From NAT127 sp034717695 (GTDB taxonomy: Bacteria; Pseudomonadota; Gammaproteobacteria; Pseudomonadales; Porticoccaceae), in the NCBI GenBank assembly GCA_034717695.1, contig JAYELS010000021.1, positions 160,303 through 224,302 of the forward strand: a stretch of 64,000 bases of DNA, read 5' to 3'. The position numbers and the translations under genes were made by a program. This document shows, piece by piece, positions 42,144 through 50,388 of this stretch; the first letter of the stretch is position 1; every line of letters begins with the position of its first letter. The notes beneath the pieces are model-generated. The model was given only the letters and a program-made list of their open reading frames with translations. It was not told the origin of the DNA and made no database searches.

Positions 42144-42928
42144 CAGGCGCCCTCCCCCTTGGGATAGGGTTTGGCCAGCACGCCGCCATCCACGTACATC
42201 TGGTGGCCGGTCATGAAGCTGGCGTCGTCGGAGGCGAGGAACAGCACCGCGTGGGCCACCTCCTCCACCGTGGCGATGCGGTTCAGGGGCTGCATGCCGG
42301 CGTAGATGGCCTCGAGCCCGGCCGGGTCCGGGGCGCTCTTCAGGTACTGCTCCAGCAGGGGCGTGTAGGTGGCCGCAGGGTGCACCGAATTGCAGCGGAT
42401 GTTGTAGCCCTGCTCGCCGCAGTGCAGCGCCACCGTCTTGGTGATGGCATCCTGGGCAGCCTTGGCGGCGCCGTAGCAGACGAACAGGGGGCCGGGGCGA
42501 ATGCTCTCCACCGACGAGATATTGACGATGCTGCCGGCGCCGGCTTTCTTCATGCTCTGGATGGCGTATTTGCAGCCGAGAAAGGCGCCCTCACCGTGGA
42601 CGCTCATGTGGGCCCGCCACTCGTCGAGGCTTGCCGCCTCGATATGGGCGGGGCGGGAAATCCCGGCGCTTTGCACCAGAATGTCCAAGGGTCCGAAGGC
42701 CTCCTCCACCTGGGCGATGGCGCGCTGCCAGTCCCCCTCGGAGGTGACATCCAGCGGGGAGAAAATACCCCTTTCCCCCAGCTCCGCCGCCAGCGCCTTG
42801 CCGGCGGCGGCGTCGATGTCGGCGATGGCCACCCGTGCCCCTTCCGCCGCGAACATCCGCGCCACACCGGCGCCGATACCGGCGGCACCGCCGGTAATCA
42901 TGGCGATCTTGCCGTTCAATCTAGCCAT
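42143..42928 (-). CDS. SDR family oxidoreductase
   Basis: 261 aa: TGGAAGIGAGVA near residues 12-23, IADIDAA (NAD type), QSAGIS in place of NNAG, ISSVES and YGAAK. The C-terminal MTGHQMYVDGGVLAKPYPK is typical. It is coupled to the downstream SnoaL gene through TGATG. It is a classical dehydrogenase of the hydroxysteroid / cis-diol / 3-oxoacyl type. Confidence 0.9.
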   Translation of the reverse strand: MARLNGKIAMITGGAAGIGAGVARMFAAEGARVAIADIDAAAGKALAAELGERGIFSPLDVTSEGDWQRAIAQVEEAFGPLDILVQSAGISRPAHIEAASLDEWRAHMSVHGEGAFLGCKYAIQSMKKAGAGSIVNISSVESIRPGPLFVCYGAAKAAQDAITKTVALHCGEQGYNIRCNSVHPAATYTPLLEQYLKSAPDPAGLEAIYAGMQPLNRIATVEEVAHAVLFLASDDASFMTGHQMYVDGGVLAKPYPKGEGA

Positions 42929-42957
42929 TGTGGATTCTCCAATCTGTCATTGCCGGG

Positions 42958-43716
42958 TCACCGGGCGGTCCAGCCGCCGTCGGCGGTCAACAGCGCACCG
43001 GTGGTGAAGGAGGCGCGATCCGACGCCAGCCACAGGGCGGCCTGGGCGATCTCCCCCGGGGTTCCCAGGCGGTTCATGGGGTGCAGGGCCTGCAGGGCGG
43101 CGACGGCCGCCGGGTCGGTGACGGCGTTTTCCAGCATCGGGGTGCGGATATTGCCGGGGCACAGGCCGTTGATGCGGATACCGGACTCGCCGTATTCCAC
43201 CGCCGCGGTGCGGGTCATGCCCGCCACCGCGAACTTGCTGGCCACATAGAAGGACGCGCCGGGATGCACCTTGTGGCTCAGGGCCGAGGCCATGTTGACG
43301 ATGCTGCCGCCCCCCTGGGTGAGCATCTGGCGGATCTCGGCGCGCATCGACAGCCACACCCCCTTGACGTTGACCGCCATCAGGCGCTCGTAGTCCGCCT
43401 CCTCCAGCTCGGCGAGGGGCGCGAGGGGAACGGTGATGCCGGCGTTGTTGACGGCGCAGTCGAGGCGGCCCCAGGTGGCCACCAGCTGGGCCACCGCGGC
43501 ATCCACCTGGGCGCCCCGGGTCACGTCGCAGGCGATGCCGATGGCTTCGCCCCCCGCCTCGCGGATGGCCGCCGCCAGGGCGTCGGCGGCATCGAGGGAG
43601 ACATCCGCCACACCCACCCTGGCGCCCTCCCGGGCAAACAGTTCGGCGCAGGCGGCGCCGATGCCGGAAGCGGCGCCGGTAATCAGCACCACCTTGTTTT
43701 CCAGTTCACGGGACAT
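42958..43716 (-). CDS. SDR family oxidoreductase
   Basis: 252 aa from ATG 43716 (MSRELENKVVLITG). The frame extends to 44010 but overlaps the neighbouring SDR without conserved sequence. TGAASGIGAACAE, VADVSLD, NNAGIT, MASALS and YVASK are in place. It belongs to the minus-strand array, 41 bases after the preceding SDR. Confidence 0.9.
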   Translation of the reverse strand: MSRELENKVVLITGAASGIGAACAELFAREGARVGVADVSLDAADALAAAIREAGGEAIGIACDVTRGAQVDAAVAQLVATWGRLDCAVNNAGITVPLAPLAELEEADYERLMAVNVKGVWLSMRAEIRQMLTQGGGSIVNMASALSHKVHPGASFYVASKFAVAGMTRTAAVEYGESGIRINGLCPGNIRTPMLENAVTDPAAVAALQALHPMNRLGTPGEIAQAALWLASDRASFTTGALLTADGGWTAR

Positions 43717-43757
43717 GTTCAAACCCCTGTCGTTATCGCTCGGTTGATTGAAAATGG

Positions 43758-44519
43758 TCAGGTGGCGTTGCCGCCGTCCACCATGTAGACGCTGCCGGTG
43801 CAGTAGCTGGCGTCGTCGCTGGCGAGAAACACCATCATGGCGGCGATCTCCTCCGGCAGACCGTAGCGCCCCATGGGGGTCACCGCGCTCAGCTGTTGCT
43901 TGAATTGCTCGCCGCCCCCGGGCACGAAGCCGTCCTCGATGGCGCGCATCATGCGGGTCTCGATGGGCCCCGGGTTCACGGTGTTGACGCGGATGTTGTA
44001 CTTGGCGCATTCCAGGGCCGCGCAGCGCATCAGGCCGATCACCGCGTGCTTGCTGGCGTTGTAGGGGGCGAGGTTGGGGGATCCCTTCACCCCGGCGCCC
44101 GAGGAGGTGAGAAGAATGCTGCCGCCGCCGGCATCGCGGATGGCCGGGATGGCGTACTTGAGCCCCAGCCAGGCGCCGCGCACATTGACGGCCATCACCC
44201 GGTCGAAGTTGGCGACGCTGGAGTCGATGATCTCGCCGATCCTGCCCTCGATGCCGGCGTTGGCGACGAACACGTCGAGCCGCCCGAAGCGGTCGACGGT
44301 GGCCTTGACCGTGGCGGCCACCTGGGCCTCGTCGGTGACGTCCACCACCTGGGATGCGGCCCTGTCGGAATTAAGTGCGGCGACCGCCCCGTCCAGCGCC
44401 CCGCCGTCGATATCGGCGAGCATCACCGCCGCGCCCTCCTGGAGGAAGCGCTCCGCGGTGGCGAGGCCGATGCCGCTGGCGGCACCGGTGATCAGTGCCA
44501 CCTTGCCTTGAAGTTTCAT
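43758..44519 (-). CDS. SDR family oxidoreductase
   Basis: 253 aa: TGAASGIGLATAERF, LADIDGG, ANAGIE in place of NNAG, TSSGAG and YNASK. The acidic end of beta-2 points to NAD. The C-terminal part is TGSVYMVDGGNAT. Second gene of the array after 44564-45361; the gap is 44 bases. Confidence 0.9.
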   Translation of the reverse strand: MKLQGKVALITGAASGIGLATAERFLQEGAAVMLADIDGGALDGAVAALNSDRAASQVVDVTDEAQVAATVKATVDRFGRLDVFVANAGIEGRIGEIIDSSVANFDRVMAVNVRGAWLGLKYAIPAIRDAGGGSILLTSSGAGVKGSPNLAPYNASKHAVIGLMRCAALECAKYNIRVNTVNPGPIETRMMRAIEDGFVPGGGEQFKQQLSAVTPMGRYGLPEEIAAMMVFLASDDASYCTGSVYMVDGGNAT

Positions 44520-44563
44520 CGGGTTGTCCTGTTATGGTTGTGGGGGAGGGTTGGACGGCGTCG

Positions 44564-45361
44564 TCAGCCGGGGATTTCCCCCGCCGCCACCGCCGCTTCG
44601 TATATCTCCTGGCCGCGGGGGTTGCGCCGGAGGCACAGCCCGCCGTTCACCTGGAGGTTCTCGCCGGTCATGAAGCACTCGTCGGAGGCGAGGAATACTG
44701 CCGCCGCGGCAATGTCCTCGCTGGTGCCGATGCGACCGAGGGGATAGCACTTGCGGAAGGTTTCCACCAGGGACGGGCTCTCCATGGCCCCCGCCGTCAT
44801 CGGCGAGAGGGTGAGGCCCGGGGAGATGGAATTGGCGCGGATGCCCTTCTCGCCGTATTCGTTGGCGACGCAGCGGATCAGGTGGTCGGTGCCCGCCTTG
44901 GTGCCCATGTAGGCAGCGTGGTTGTCGAGCATGATCTTCGCCGTGGCGGAGGAGATCTGGATGATGGAGCCGCCGGTCCTGTCCATGGCCTCAACGAGCT
45001 TCTGCAGCCACAGGAAGGGGCCCTTGAACTGCAGGTCGATGATCCTGTCCAGGTCTTCCTCGGTATTTTCCGTAAGGGGCACCAACAGTCCCCAACCGGT
45101 GGCGTTCACCGCAATGTCGAGGTGGCCGTGGCGGGCCATGATGGTGTCCACCATCTGGTGGATCGAGGCCTTGCTGGTCAGATCGCACAGCACCCAGTCG
45201 CCGCCGATCTCCTCCGCCAGGGCCCGCAGGGGCTCTTCGTGGCGGCCGGAGACCACCACCTTGGCGCCCTCGCTGGCGAAGCGCCGGGCGATCACCTGGC
45301 CCATGTTGTCCTTGCCGGCGGCGCCGAGCACCGATGCCACCTTGCCTGTCAATTTACCCAT
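44564..45361 (-). CDS. SDR family oxidoreductase, atypical cofactor loop
   Basis: 265 aa from ATG 45361, with ACGGGG seven bases upstream; the GTG at 45367 sits too close to that site. The glycine-rich loop is LGAAGKDNMGQVIAR, closely resembling the gene at 40106 (GASDERSMG). NATG replaces NNAG; SSATA and YMGTK supply the catalytic residues. First gene of the six-SDR array, driven from the promoter at P7. Confidence 0.87.
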   Translation of the reverse strand: MGKLTGKVASVLGAAGKDNMGQVIARRFASEGAKVVVSGRHEEPLRALAEEIGGDWVLCDLTSKASIHQMVDTIMARHGHLDIAVNATGWGLLVPLTENTEEDLDRIIDLQFKGPFLWLQKLVEAMDRTGGSIIQISSATAKIMLDNHAAYMGTKAGTDHLIRCVANEYGEKGIRANSISPGLTLSPMTAGAMESPSLVETFRKCYPLGRIGTSEDIAAAAVFLASDECFMTGENLQVNGGLCLRRNPRGQEIYEAAVAAGEIPG

Positions 45362-45412
45362 GATCACACCCCGTTATTCTGTTCATGGCGCACCCCCTGA
45401 AGGCGCGCCCCG

Positions 45413-45441
45413 ATTAAACCACCAGACTTTTATAAAAACAA
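45413..45441 (-). promoter_or_regulatory. Promoter of the SDR array
   Basis: On the minus strand, -35 TTGTTT (45441-45436), a 17-base spacer and -10 TTTAAT (45418-45413; five of six matches). The expected transcript starts about 45 bases before ATG 45361. The -35 is the edge of P7. Confidence 0.65.
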
Positions 45442-45453
45442 TCAAACTTGTTT
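45436..45453. promoter_or_regulatory. Operator P7 (island palindrome)
   Basis: AAACAATCAAACTTGTTT, core CAATC-AA-ACTTG, between the SDR array (minus) and the reductase gene at 45618 (plus). The minus promoter overlaps it directly. Confidence 0.65.
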
Positions 45454-45617
45454 AATGATCGCACCGGGTCGCCACCCTGGCAAGGTCGACCCACGCCACC
45501 GGGGGCGGACCTGCCGCAAAGGACAGCTGGACAGCCCAGCCCCCCCCGGCCCCTAATGGCGGCATGATGACAGCCGCCGACGCCCGCCCCCGGGCCCGCC
45601 ATCCAAGGAGCATCGCC

Positions 45618-46634
45618 ATGCGCCACAACCAGCAGATCCTGCTCGCCGCAAGACCCTTGGGCCACCTGGACGAGGGCCACTTCAGGCTCGCCGAAGGCCC
45701 GGTACCGGCCCTCGCGGCGGGACAATTCCTTATGGAAAACAAATACCTGGCCCTTGACGCCGGCTTTCGCCAGTGGATGAACGCCGGCGCCAGCGACAAC
45801 TACCTGAGCGCCATGCCCCTCGACGCCCCGGTGCAGAGCATCGTGCTCGGCGTGGTGGTGGAATCCCGCCACCCGGACTACCGGGAGGGGGATCTGCTGA
45901 TGGGCCGCACCGCCTGGGAGCGCTACAGCATCGCCGACGGCTCCGACCTGATGACCCGCATCGAACCGGCCGCCGACATCCCCCTGCACGAATACCTGTG
46001 CGCCCTGGGGCCGGCGGGCATGACCGCCTATTTCGGCCTGCTGGATATCGGCCAGCCCCGGGCCGGGGACGAGGTGCTGGTGAGCGCCGCCGCCGGTGGC
46101 GTGGGGGCCATCGTCGGCCAGATCGCCAAGATCAAGGGCTGCCGCGCGGTGGGCATCACCGGGGGCGAGGACAAGTGCGCCTGGATTCGCGAGCAGCTGG
46201 GTTACGACGCCGCCATCAACCACCGGGCGCCGGCGGGCGTCGCGGCCCAGATCGAGGCCCTGCTGCCCAACGGCATCGACATCTTCTTCGACAACGTGGG
46301 AGGGGCCATGCTCGATACCGCCATGGCCCACCTGGCGGAGCGGGCCCGCATCGTGCTGTGCGGCGCCATCTCACAGTACGACACCACCGGCGAGCACACC
46401 GGGGTGCACCATATGTGGGAGCTGATCACCAAGCGGGCCCGGGCGGAAGGTTTCATGTTTTCGGATTATGTCGACCGCTACCCCGCCGCCATGGAGGAGA
46501 TGGCCGGCTGGATCCGCGCCGGGAAGCTGAAGAGCCCGGTGGCCATCACCACAGGTATCGAGCACACCGCCAGGGCCTACTGCGACATGCTCGACGGGCG
46601 CAGCCTCGGCAAGTGCCTGGTAAAACTGGACTGA
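45618..46634 (+). CDS. MDR-family NADP-dependent oxidoreductase (CurA/LTB4DH-like)
   Basis: 338 aa from ATG 45618 after AAGGAG; the frame upstream to 45564 lacks conserved residues. Zinc-free medium-chain reductase: LALDAGFRQWM, AAAGGVGAIVGQIAK and FFDNVGGAMLD. It is the most divergent of the three paralogues (11252, 18750). Reduction of an activated C=C with NADPH is expected. It is a single gene facing away from the SDR array across P7 and convergent with a LuxR-type regulator. Confidence 0.9.
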   Translation: MRHNQQILLAARPLGHLDEGHFRLAEGPVPALAAGQFLMENKYLALDAGFRQWMNAGASDNYLSAMPLDAPVQSIVLGVVVESRHPDYREGDLLMGRTAWERYSIADGSDLMTRIEPAADIPLHEYLCALGPAGMTAYFGLLDIGQPRAGDEVLVSAAAGGVGAIVGQIAKIKGCRAVGITGGEDKCAWIREQLGYDAAINHRAPAGVAAQIEALLPNGIDIFFDNVGGAMLDTAMAHLAERARIVLCGAISQYDTTGEHTGVHHMWELITKRARAEGFMFSDYVDRYPAAMEEMAGWIRAGKLKSPVAITTGIEHTARAYCDMLDGRSLGKCLVKLD

Positions 46635-46662
46635 GGGGCCTTGCCGACCGGACGGGCGTGCC

Positions 46663-47442
46663 TCAGTGGTGTACCGAGATCAGCCCCAGGGTGCAGGCCT
46701 TGGCCACCGCGTGGGTGCGGTTGCTGGCGTCGAGCTTGCGCATGGCATTGCGAAGGTGAAAGCGGGCGGTGGCCTGGGAGCGCTGGATGATCATACCGAT
46801 CTCTTCCTCGGTCTTGCCCCGCGCGGCCCAGGCCAGGCACTCGGTCTCGCGATCCGTCAGGGCCTCGAAACGGGGCTCGGGTTGATCGGTCCGTTGCAGC
46901 ATGTTCACCCCCAGGGCGTCGAGATGCTGGATGAAAAGGTGGGAGACCAGGTGGGCGGTCCCCTGGCTGTCGCCGCCGAGGCGGCGCAAGGTCCTGGCGT
47001 TGTTGGTGAACCAGGACACGTAGCCGGTTCTGGCCCCGGGGCGGTGGACCGGCACCGTGAGGGCCCCGGCGGTGTATTCCCGGTAGTAGGCGAGGGCCTC
47101 CCGCTGCTCCGCCAGTAGCTTGCGACCGAGCCAGGGCTCCGATCCCGGCTGGCTGCGCCAGCAAAAGGGCGCCGACACCCGCTGGCAATGGCTGCCCACG
47201 GGGCAATCGCGACCCAGCTTGAGCTGCTCCCAGCGGCTTGCATAGTCCGCCGGCCAGCCCATCTTGCGGGCGAGGATCTCGCCGCTGCCGTCCCGGGGCA
47301 GGTGGTGGTCCCCCACCTGGGGATGAAAGGCCGCCAGCCGCCAGCCAAGGGCGCTGGCGGTTTCCGCCAGCAGCTCCCCCGCCTGTTCCAGGCCGGTGGC
47401 GCCGATGTTGTGCCGAAAGTATTCCGCGATGTGCTCCGTCAT
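46663..47442 (-). CDS. LuxR-type transcriptional regulator with autoinducer-binding-like domain
   Basis: 259 aa. The N-terminal part (about 20-170) resembles the acyl-homoserine-lactone-binding domain: YASRWEQLKLGRDCPVGSHC, then SAPFCW, which follows the pattern W-x3-Y ... D-P ... P-F-x-W with a Cys inserted at DP. The C-terminal LuxR helix-turn-helix (about 195-255) reads LTDRETECLAWAARGKTEEEIG and ATARFHLRNAMRKLDASNR. No luxI synthase gene is in the window, so it is a candidate LuxR solo that may sense an exogenous or catabolic ligand. Target sites unknown. Confidence 0.85.
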   Translation of the reverse strand: MTEHIAEYFRHNIGATGLEQAGELLAETASALGWRLAAFHPQVGDHHLPRDGSGEILARKMGWPADYASRWEQLKLGRDCPVGSHCQRVSAPFCWRSQPGSEPWLGRKLLAEQREALAYYREYTAGALTVPVHRPGARTGYVSWFTNNARTLRRLGGDSQGTAHLVSHLFIQHLDALGVNMLQRTDQPEPRFEALTDRETECLAWAARGKTEEEIGMIIQRSQATARFHLRNAMRKLDASNRTHAVAKACTLGLISVHH

Positions 47443-47509
47443 GAGGCCTCCACAGGGAAACAGTTGGCTTCACTGCCGCAACGGGCCGGCCCTCGGGGCC
47501 AGCCGGGAA

Positions 47510-48175
47510 TCATTTATCGCTGGCGGCCTGACCGTAGAGCCGCTCCAGGGAATCGGTGACGAACTCGAGCACCCGCTGGGCGCGCTCTTCCTTGTTGCTG
47601 GCCATGTGACTGGTGGCCATGCCCCGCATCATGAACTGCACCACGTCGTTGGCCAGTTCCAGGGAGCCAAGCCCCTGCCAGTGGGGAAAGAGCCCCTGCA
47701 CCGCCGCCATGAACTCCCGCTCGAAGGACTCCTCGATGGGCTGCAGAACGCTGTTGAGCTCCGGGTCGGTGCGGGAGGCGGCGAGCAGCTCCTCGTAGGC
47801 GATGAAGGTGGGGGTGTTCACGTACTTCCAGGCGGCATCCACCGAGTCGCGGATGCGCTCGCGGCTCAGCTGCTGGTCCGGCACGTCGATGTCCGTCATC
47901 AGCCCCTGGTATTCCTTGAGGCGCAGCTCGTGGAGGTACTGCACCACCGCCGCCAGCACCGAATGGCGGGACGGGAAGTGGTGCATCATCGCCCCCCGGG
48001 ACACCCCCGCGTACTCGGCGATCAGCGCCGTGGTGGTGTTGGCGTAGCCGAGGTCAATGAAGCACTCCACCGCCGCGTCGAGGATTGCCTTGCGGGTCAT
48101 GGCGCTTTTTTCCGCCTGCCAACCGGTCTTGCCCCGCACGGGCTTCTTCGGGGTTTTCTTGATTGCCTTGGCCAT
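47510..48175 (-). CDS. TetR/AcrR-family regulator, candidate master regulator of the island
   Basis: 221 aa. A lysine-rich N-terminal arm (KAIKKTPKKPVRGK) precedes the TetR helix-turn-helix at about residues 27-75 (ILDAAVECFIDLGYANTT, VSRGAMMHHFPSR). The ligand domain is helical and not assignable. Its start is 101 bases from operator P8 in the divergent region shared with the E1alpha gene. TetR proteins typically bind palindromes of this size next to their own gene, so I infer that this protein binds all ten island palindromes. That link is inference. Confidence 0.9.
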   Translation of the reverse strand: MAKAIKKTPKKPVRGKTGWQAEKSAMTRKAILDAAVECFIDLGYANTTTALIAEYAGVSRGAMMHHFPSRHSVLAAVVQYLHELRLKEYQGLMTDIDVPDQQLSRERIRDSVDAAWKYVNTPTFIAYEELLAASRTDPELNSVLQPIEESFEREFMAAVQGLFPHWQGLGSLELANDVVQFMMRGMATSHMASNKEERAQRVLEFVTDSLERLYGQAASDK

Positions 48176-48275
48176 AATCCATTTACCGGTGGGTCAATAT
48201 CGGGGCACCCATCTTAAGTCATCGGGAGTGCCTTGAGCGATTGTAAGAGAGGCGGAATAAAAAACGCAATAACCA

Positions 48276-48293
48276 AAACAGTCGAGATTGTTT
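48276..48293. promoter_or_regulatory. Operator P8 (island palindrome) with plus promoter
   Basis: AAACAGTCGAGATTGTTT, core CAGTC-GA-GATTG, one of the best copies. Its right edge is -35 TTGTTT (48288-48293), then 16 bases and -10 TATAGT (48310-48315) for the operon at 48361. On the other strand CTGTTT and TATTCC could serve the TetR gene. A repressor here would control both. Confidence 0.7.
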
Positions 48294-48360
48294 TTTTGGA
48301 TTTTTTATGTATAGTTGAGCGCAACCATACCCGCACAGAAACCACTAAACAGGGGGCCCC

Positions 48361-49329
48361 ATGCACTACTCGCCAGCATTCCTGGTAGATGCCTACCGCA
48401 CCATGAAAACCATCCGCCTGTTCGAGGAGCGCTGCATCCTCGAGTTCGAGCGCGGCAACATTCCCGGCTTCGTCCACGCCTACAACGGCCAGGAGGCGGT
48501 AGCCGTCGGCGTGTGCATGCACCTCTCCGACAGCGATGTGATCGGCAGCACCCACCGCGGCCACGGCCACTGTATCGCCAAGGGCTGCGACGTGATCGCG
48601 ATGATGAAGGAGATCATGGGCAAGGCCACCGGCCTTTGCAAAGGCAAGGGCGGCTCCATGCACATCGCCGACTTCGACAAGGGCATGCTCGGCGCCAACG
48701 CCATCGTCGGCGGCGCGCCGCCCCTGTGCAACGGCGCGGCGCTCAGTGCCAAGACCCTCGGCACCAAGAACGTGGCGGTATCCTTCGGCGGCGACGGCAG
48801 CAGCAACCAGGGCACGGTGATGGAAGCCCTGAACCTCGCCGTGGTGCTGCAACTGCCCCATATCTTCGTGGTGGAGAACAACGGCTACGGCGAGGGCACC
48901 GGCGCCCGCTACGCGGTCGGCTGCGAGAGCATCGGCGCGCGCACCGCCGCCTTTGGCATGCCCGCCGCCACCGTCGACGGCACCGACTTCTTCGCCGTCT
49001 ACGAGCAGGCCGGCAAGTTCGTCGAGCTGGCCCGCAATGGCGGCGGCCCGAGCGCCATCGAGGCGGACGTGGTGCGCTTCGACGGCCACTTCATCGGCGA
49101 CCCGCAACTTTACCGGGGCAAGGACGAACTCAAGACCATCAAGGAAACCCGCGACTGTCTGAAGAAGTTCCGCGCCCGGGTCACCGGCGAGAACTGGCTC
49201 AAGGCCGAGCAGCTGGACGAGATGGACGCGGAGATCGCCGCGCTGATCGAGCGGGCCGTGGAGGAAGGCATGAACGCCCCGCTCCCCGAGCCCGCCGCCC
49301 TCTTCGCCGACGTCTACTCTTCCTACTGA
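48361..49329 (+). CDS. Thiamine-diphosphate-dependent dehydrogenase E1 alpha subunit (AcoA-like)
   Basis: 322 aa. The ThDP site is GDGSSNQGTVMEALNLAV ending in VENN (near residues 143-175); THRGHGHCIAKG and GKGGSMHIAD are typical of E1 alpha of acetoin/pyruvate-type complexes. Short and without a mitochondrial-type N-terminus, as in AcoA. With E1 beta it decarboxylates or cleaves a 2-oxo or alpha-hydroxyketone substrate and transfers the acyl group to lipoyl-E2. First gene of the operon at P8. Confidence 0.92.
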   Translation: MHYSPAFLVDAYRTMKTIRLFEERCILEFERGNIPGFVHAYNGQEAVAVGVCMHLSDSDVIGSTHRGHGHCIAKGCDVIAMMKEIMGKATGLCKGKGGSMHIADFDKGMLGANAIVGGAPPLCNGAALSAKTLGTKNVAVSFGGDGSSNQGTVMEALNLAVVLQLPHIFVVENNGYGEGTGARYAVGCESIGARTAAFGMPAATVDGTDFFAVYEQAGKFVELARNGGGPSAIEADVVRFDGHFIGDPQLYRGKDELKTIKETRDCLKKFRARVTGENWLKAEQLDEMDAEIAALIERAVEEGMNAPLPEPAALFADVYSSY

Positions 49330-49339
49330 GGACCCCGCC

Positions 49340-50386
49340 ATGACCAGCACCGCACAGCAAGCCAAAACGGCCGGTTCCAGCCGGGTGAAAACCTACCGCG
49401 AGGCCATCAACGAGGCCCTCTTCCAGGAGATGCGCCGCGACCCCACCGTGATCGTCATGGGTGAAGAGGTATCCGGCGGCGCCGGCACCGACGGCCAGGA
49501 CGACGCCTACGGCGGCGTGTTCGGCGTCACCAAGGGCCTGATGCCGGAATTCGGCCGGGGCCGGGTGATCGACACCCCCATCAGCGAATCCGCCATCATC
49601 GGCGCCGCCGCCGGCGCCGCCTGCACCGGCCTGCGCCCCGTCGCCGAGCTGATGTTCTTCGACTTCATCGGCGTGTGCTTCGACCAGATCTTCAACCAGG
49701 CCGCCAAGTTCCGCTACATGTTCGGCGGCAAGTCGAAAACCCCCCTGGTGATCCGCGCCACCGTGGGCGCCGGCTGGCGCGCCGGTGCCCAGCACTCCAA
49801 CATGCTGCACCCGGTGGTCACCCATATCGCCGGCCTCAAGGTGGTGATGCCCAGCAACGCCTACGACGCAAAGGGCCTGATGATCTCCGCCATCCGCGAT
49901 GACGACCCGGTGATCTTCCTCGAACACAAGATCCTCTACGACACCAAGTGCGAAGTGCCGGACGAGCTCTACACCATTCCCTTCGGCGAGGCCGCCTTCA
50001 CCCGCGAGGGCACCGACGTCACCATCGTCGCCATCTCCGGCATGGTCCCCCGGGCCAACGCCGTGGCGGACAAGCTGGCGAAGGAAGGCATCAGCTGCGA
50101 CGTCATCGACCCCCGCACCGTGTCGCCCCTGGACGTGGAAGCCATCATCGAGAGCGTCGAGCTCACCGGCCGCCTGGTGATCGTCGACGAGGCCAACGAG
50201 CGCTGCAGCCTGGCCGCCGACATTTCCAGCATCATCGCCGAGAAGGCGTTCCACGCCCTGCGGGCGCCGATCCGCAAGGTCACCGCGCCCCACACCCCGG
50301 TGCCCTTCTCCCCGGTGCTGGAGGATCTCTACATTCCGACGCCGGAGCGTATCGAACAGGCCGTGCGCGACGTACTGGAGGCCTGA
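49340..50386 (+). CDS. 2-oxoacid/acetoin dehydrogenase E1 beta subunit (AcoB-like)
   Basis: 348 aa. Transketolase central and C-terminal domains: VIVMGEEVSGGAGTDGQ, FGVTKGLMPEFG, DTPISESAIIGAAAG with the ThDP-activating Glu, GWRAGAQHSN, and a C-terminal CDVIDPRTVSPLD. It forms a heterotetramer with the upstream alpha subunit. Ten bases separate it from E1 alpha and two bases from E2, a tightly packed operon. Confidence 0.93.
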   Translation: MTSTAQQAKTAGSSRVKTYREAINEALFQEMRRDPTVIVMGEEVSGGAGTDGQDDAYGGVFGVTKGLMPEFGRGRVIDTPISESAIIGAAAGAACTGLRPVAELMFFDFIGVCFDQIFNQAAKFRYMFGGKSKTPLVIRATVGAGWRAGAQHSNMLHPVVTHIAGLKVVMPSNAYDAKGLMISAIRDDDPVIFLEHKILYDTKCEVPDELYTIPFGEAAFTREGTDVTIVAISGMVPRANAVADKLAKEGISCDVIDPRTVSPLDVEAIIESVELTGRLVIVDEANERCSLAADISSIIAEKAFHALRAPIRKVTAPHTPVPFSPVLEDLYIPTPERIEQAVRDVLEA

Positions 50387-50388
50387 CC

